Shown: positions 63,301 through 64,000 of the stretch, piece by piece | Layout: each line of letters starts with the position of its first letter | Numbering within the stretch: the first letter of the stretch is position 1 | Assembly (NCBI RefSeq): GCF_001649575.2 | Contig: NC_051450.1 | Location: 7,557,155-7,621,154, forward strand | Direction: 5' to 3' | Length of the DNA: 64,000 nt | Source of the DNA: Kryptolebias marmoratus | Lineage: Eukaryota > Chordata > Actinopteri > Cyprinodontiformes > Rivulidae | The notes under the pieces: model-generated | Told to the model about the DNA's origin: nothing | Database searches by the model: none | What the model saw: only the letters and a program-made list of their open reading frames with translations | Program-made: the position numbers and the translations under genes

Positions 63301-63333
63301 TGGATAGTGATGAACATTTGGTCCATCGAATAT
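37084..63333 (-). CDS. cubn: Cubilin, 3' half (CUB13 in part to CUB27 and stop)
   Basis: Cubilin is a large peripheral receptor on the apical surface of kidney proximal tubule and intestine. With amnionless and megalin it takes up intrinsic factor-B12, albumin, transferrin and other ligands. The 29 exons here (coordinates under each domain) all have GT/AG borders and consistent phase, giving 5,094 nt, 1,697 codons plus TGA. Each CUB domain is built from two exons, with the family pattern C-G-G ... SPNYP ... NCxW ... C ... D(Y/S) ... DG ... FCG ... F.SD.S....GF.A.Y. The 14 introns between domains are all phase 1. Length from here to the stop (about 1,700) agrees with the second half of vertebrate cubilin (about 3,600 residues, 27 CUBs), hence the numbering, which is inferred by counting back from the stop. 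The introns carry many transposon remnants. Confidence 0.95.
39629..40566 (-). CDS. cubn: cubn CUB26 (exons 40385-40566 and 39629-39794)
   Basis: It starts [20 protein letters not shown] (CSR in place of CGG), [18 protein letters not shown], then [20 protein letters not shown] and [16 protein letters not shown]. Its donor, CACG|GTCAGG, is a weak GT site, accepted because frame and phase continue exactly into CUB27. Confidence 0.92.
40894..43128 (-). CDS. cubn: cubn CUB25 (exons 42920-43128 and 40894-41038)
   Basis: [30 protein letters not shown] and [13 protein letters not shown], then [20 protein letters not shown] and [16 protein letters not shown]. It is the most divergent domain in the set: the usual FCG is FCV and the DG after the acidic motif is replaced by DWPLGD. 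Calcium binding is doubtful (inference). Confidence 0.9.
41733..41757. repeat. (GA)n microsatellite
   Basis: A GA run in the CUB25 internal intron. The rest of this intron (41040-42919) shows nothing recognisable. Confidence 0.95.
43388..44135 (-). mobile_element. Dong/R4-like LINE relic, copy 1, with (TA)n
   Basis: The minus strand reads [20 protein letters not shown], then [20 protein letters not shown]. Next come [20 protein letters not shown] and [16 protein letters not shown] text ending [19 protein letters not shown]. This order (CCHC knuckle, then restriction-like endonuclease, then conserved C-terminus) is typical of Dong/R4-type elements in fish. A (TA)n run lies at 43477-43506. Frameshifted and inactive. 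Confidence 0.75.
44461..45078 (-). CDS. cubn: cubn CUB24 (exons 44879-45078 and 44461-44623)
   Basis: [20 protein letters not shown], an insertion LDGRYEPR before [10 protein letters not shown], and CYYDYVK. Then [20 protein letters not shown] and [16 protein letters not shown]. The acceptor of the first exon follows 13 A/T bases (poly-T in gene sense). Confidence 0.93.
45287..45331. repeat. (AT)n microsatellite
   Basis: A perfect AT dinucleotide run in the intron between CUB23 and CUB24. Confidence 0.97.
45574..45797 (+). mobile_element. 3' part of a tRNA-type SINE
   Basis: TTCTGTGTGGAGTTTATGTACTCT, GACTGATGACCTGTCCAGGGTGTACCC and the GGATGGATGAATGG tail match the body and end of the fuller SINE at 54455-54808. 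The Pol III head is missing. Confidence 0.7.
45888..46983 (-). CDS. cubn: cubn CUB23 (exons 46854-46983 and 45888-46105)
   Basis: [16 protein letters not shown] and [18 protein letters not shown], joined within the Lys codon (phase 2) to [20 protein letters not shown]. Then [12 protein letters not shown] and [16 protein letters not shown]. Possible N-glycosylation at NST and NCT. Confidence 0.93.
47144..47236. repeat. (CCAT)n microsatellite, about 93 bp
   Basis: A perfect tetranucleotide array. In cubn sense it is (TGGA)n starting 24 bp downstream of the CUB22 donor (GT at 47261-47260). It may be the tail of a lost LINE or SINE. Confidence 0.97.
47262..47762 (-). CDS. cubn: cubn CUB22 (exons 47613-47762 and 47262-47447)
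   Basis: It starts [20 protein letters not shown] (CGA where most have CGG), [12 protein letters not shown], then the exons join to [29 protein letters not shown] and [16 protein letters not shown]. The last donor, C|GTAAGT, is followed 24 bp later by a (TGGA)n array. Confidence 0.93.
48793..50112 (-). CDS. cubn: cubn CUB21 (exons 49925-50112 and 48793-48949)
   Basis: [32 protein letters not shown] and CQNSYIK, then [20 protein letters not shown] and [12 protein letters not shown]. The internal intron (phase 0) contains a plus-strand LINE endonuclease fragment. The donor is C|GTAAGA. Confidence 0.92.
49240..49740 (+). mobile_element. LINE endonuclease-domain fragment
   Basis: The plus strand reads, with frame changes, [15 protein letters not shown] / [19 protein letters not shown], the GDFNAHVG endonuclease motif of a fish LINE, then CCATGTTCAG...GCTTCCAGGAGCTGTGGC shared with 30820-30880. 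Degenerate. Confidence 0.6.
50495..51022 (-). CDS. cubn: cubn CUB20 (exons 50901-51022 and 50495-50720)
   Basis: [34 protein letters not shown] in a short first exon. The second exon therefore starts early in the domain with [20 protein letters not shown], then [10 protein letters not shown] and [16 protein letters not shown]. The split position differs from most CUBs here. Confidence 0.93.
51151..52906 (-). CDS. cubn: cubn CUB19 (exons 52703-52906 and 51151-51300)
   Basis: [30 protein letters not shown] and [11 protein letters not shown], then [19 protein letters not shown]. The end reads [16 protein letters not shown]. Possible N-glycosylation at NFT, NYS and NSS. The intron (phase 1) carries a Dong/R4-like LINE relic. 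Confidence 0.92.
51770..52240 (-). mobile_element. Dong/R4-like LINE relic, copy 2
   Basis: Nucleotides closely follow copy 1 at 43540-44050 (CTCTTATGACCACTGGCACCA type text, TGGTATTTCTC-AGCTTCT, CTGGAAGTCCCACAGT-TCTTAG, TTCCTGTACACTATTC-AGCCACTTGGTTATGG). Same orientation, shorter. Confidence 0.75.
53504..55776 (-). CDS. cubn: cubn CUB18 (exons 55592-55776 and 53504-53675)
   Basis: [30 protein letters not shown] and CVYDYVD, then [20 protein letters not shown] and [16 protein letters not shown]. The internal intron (1.9 kb, phase 0) holds an RTE-like LINE end and a SINE. Confidence 0.93.
53815..54190 (+). mobile_element. RTE-like LINE 3' end, plus strand
   Basis: GGTGGCAGAGATG...GGACAGCTCAGG...GGAGACAAAGTTAG...GGGCATGTGCAGAGGAGG...GAAGACCGCAGAAAAGG...AGAGCAGCCAGAAGAAGA is the end of the reverse-transcriptase ORF and tail of the same LINE type found reversed at 18985-20760. 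Confidence 0.8.
54455..54808 (+). mobile_element. tRNA-type SINE, nearly full length
   Basis: The head AGTGGCGCAGGGGTTATAGCTGTTGCCTCACAGCAAGAAGG followed by GGTTCG resembles Pol III A and B boxes. The body (GTGGAGTTTACATGTTCTCCC, AACATGCATGTTAGGTTAACTGG) and the end GTAAAGAAAATGGATGGATG match other copies at 45574, 58765 and 59905. Confidence 0.85.
56874..57333 (-). CDS. cubn: cubn CUB17 (exons 57124-57333 and 56874-57014)
   Basis: [30 protein letters not shown] and [15 protein letters not shown], then [11 protein letters not shown] and [17 protein letters not shown]. The intron is short (109 bp, phase 1). NAS near the junction is a possible N-glycosylation site. Confidence 0.93.
58060..58654 (-). 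CDS. cubn: cubn CUB16 (exons 58480-58654 and 58060-58238)
   Basis: It starts [20 protein letters not shown], with an insertion before the SPNYP motif, then [11 protein letters not shown]. The exons join within a Ser codon to give [15 protein letters not shown]; this is one of two phase-2 internal introns in the window. It ends [16 protein letters not shown]. Confidence 0.93.
58765..59395 (-). mobile_element. tRNA-type SINE, minus strand, split by a hAT MITE
   Basis: The low-coordinate part (58765-58930) holds CCATTCATCCATCC and GACACCCTGGAAAAGTCACCAGTTCATCACAGGGACAC. The high-coordinate part (59255-59395) holds GGTCTGTGGGAGGAAACTGGAGTACCCGGAGAAAACCC and CTAACCACTGCCACGCC. Together they make one SINE with 310 bp inserted. 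Confidence 0.85.
58938..59247. mobile_element. hAT-type MITE inside the SINE
   Basis: Ends: ACGGCTCTCAAACC on the left and, reversed, CAGTGATTCCCAAAG on the right, close to the CAG-GGTTCTCAAA ends of hAT elements. TTTAGAG flanks both sides (58931-58937 and 59248-59254). No coding sequence. Confidence 0.8.
59449..60918 (-). CDS. cubn: cubn CUB15 (exons 60728-60918 and 59449-59614)
   Basis: [29 protein letters not shown] and CSSGDYLEV in the first exon; [18 protein letters not shown] and [16 protein letters not shown] in the second. The internal intron (1.1 kb, phase 0) contains a SINE and a dispersed repeat. The donor G|GTACGA is followed within about 55 bp by another SINE. Confidence 0.93.
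59905..60225 (-). mobile_element. tRNA-type SINE, minus strand
   Basis: ATCCATCCATCC, then GGGACACCCTGGACAGGTC, CACAGGGACACATAGAGACA, GGTCTGTGGGAGAACATCAGAGTACTC and GGAAACTCCACACAAAAAGG. The same family as 54455-54808. In the CUB15 internal intron. Confidence 0.85.
60255..60500. repeat. Dispersed repeat, copy 2 (partner of 4095-4345)
   Basis: AATATCTCATGAACTACTTGACAG, GATGAACATCTACAACTAATTAA and GTGTGGTAGTAACTGAGAGTC parallel copy 1. It directly follows the SINE. Confidence 0.6.
61275..62125 (-). CDS. cubn: cubn CUB14 (exons 61931-62125 and 61275-61421)
   Basis: It starts [20 protein letters not shown], with an extra residue or two against the usual [16 protein letters not shown] ends the first exon and [11 protein letters not shown] follows in the second. 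The internal intron is phase 1. Confidence 0.92.
63141..63333 (-). CDS. cubn: cubn CUB13, second half
   Basis: One exon, starting in phase 0 ([20 protein letters not shown]), with the domain end [16 protein letters not shown], then a Pro-rich linker (SGPPPTITP) before the next domain. The first half must lie beyond 63334; I did not find it before the window end. Confidence 0.9.
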
Positions 63334-63659
63334 CTGGAGACAAACAAAGATTTAAAACAATAGCCTCTGCTGTTATCATCTCACCTGTGTTTGTTCAGGG
63401 TTGCATTCTGTGTTTGTCACAGTGATTGTCTGAATCATTTCCTTTTTACACTGGTAAAGGCTCTCAGTCAGCCCGCCAGTTATAAAAAAATGTTTTTAAG
63501 AAACACGTTTTTGCCACAAACTCACCTGTCTGGCCTCTCTCCTGTCTGATTTCTCTTCAGCCCTTAGAAAGATGTTTCAACCATGCACAACCTTCTAACG
63601 TCACAGTAAAGCTGTCACCTTTGAACTCAGGGGGTTATACTGAGGTAATTAAACAGCTT

Positions 63660-64000
63660 GTGTGGAGATGGGTGTGGGGGACTCTTATTTAACACTACAG
63701 GAAGATCTTATATCACCTCCACCTCAAAGTTTGATTGACTCTTTCCTCTGAACTCAAACAGATGAGTAAGAGGTTCAAACGTTTTTTGTTTTTTTTCTCA
63801 GCTTCGAAGTCAACAAATCACCATGTGAGCTCAGCACTAAGTCTGTTCTATTTTAAATAAATGTGACATGGGTAGAGACTCACAGCTTGAGGGTCGTGAT
63901 GTGTGATCCTAGTGCCTGACCCGTATGTCTGAATTGCTGCCACAGTTAAAGTGGAGCAGACTTCTCCAGCGGTAATTTCACCAGACAAAATCAACTGACT
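63660..64000 (+). repeat. Dispersed repeat, copy 2 (partner of 9575-9895), cut by window end
   Basis: The shared order is listed under copy 1. It occupies the cubn intron upstream of the CUB13 second-half exon and may continue past 64000. Confidence 0.75.

Overview
This is a stretch of vertebrate, almost certainly teleost fish, genome. Genes are split into many short exons with GT/AG introns. Introns and gaps are AT-rich and full of microsatellites, tRNA-type SINEs, hAT and Tc1 DNA transposon remnants, and LINE fragments of several clades typical of fish. There is one assembly gap of 160 N. No tools were used; all exon models come from reading splice sites, reading frame and remembered family sequence.

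Three genes lie head to tail, all on the minus strand, so transcription runs from high to low coordinates. (1) 37084-63333: the 3' half of cubilin (cubn). Twenty-nine coding exons form one unbroken reading frame of about 1,697 residues. They encode the second half of one CUB domain, 14 complete CUB domains and the stop codon; if the protein has the usual 27 CUB domains, these are CUB13 (part) to CUB27. The 5' half (EGF repeats, the B12-intrinsic-factor binding CUBs) is outside the window to the right. (2) About 17836-32631: a gene of the ITPR-interacting-domain family (ITPRID/KRAP/TESPA1), seven phase-compatible exons, about 712 codons from the first visible ATG. The last exon is tentative and no N-terminal exons upstream of 32631 were found. 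(3) 3836-14494: the first eight exons (228 codons) of abcd3, the peroxisomal half-transporter PMP70. The rest of this gene lies to the left of the window.

The spaces between hold mobile DNA. There is a retroviral-type solo LTR candidate near the left edge and a palindromic TA-flanked DNA element in an abcd3 intron. LINEs of L2/CR1-like, RTE-like and Dong/R4-like types occur, one with an SGNH-hydrolase-like ORF1 relic. A hAT element with a CGGBP1-like zinc-finger relic sits inside an older L2-type tail, and a hAT-type MITE sits inside a SINE. Three copies of one palindromic MITE are spread over the window. The 35.7-37 kb interval separates the ITPRID gene from the cubn 3' end.

The three genes are not known to act together: cubilin is an apical endocytic receptor, ITPRID proteins tether IP3 receptors, and ABCD3 imports acyl-CoAs into peroxisomes. 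I found no convincing undescribed biological system. The observations most worth checking are the nested transposons, the strict phase-1 rule at cubn domain borders, microsatellites and SINEs next to cubn splice donors, and the missing N-terminus of the ITPRID gene.
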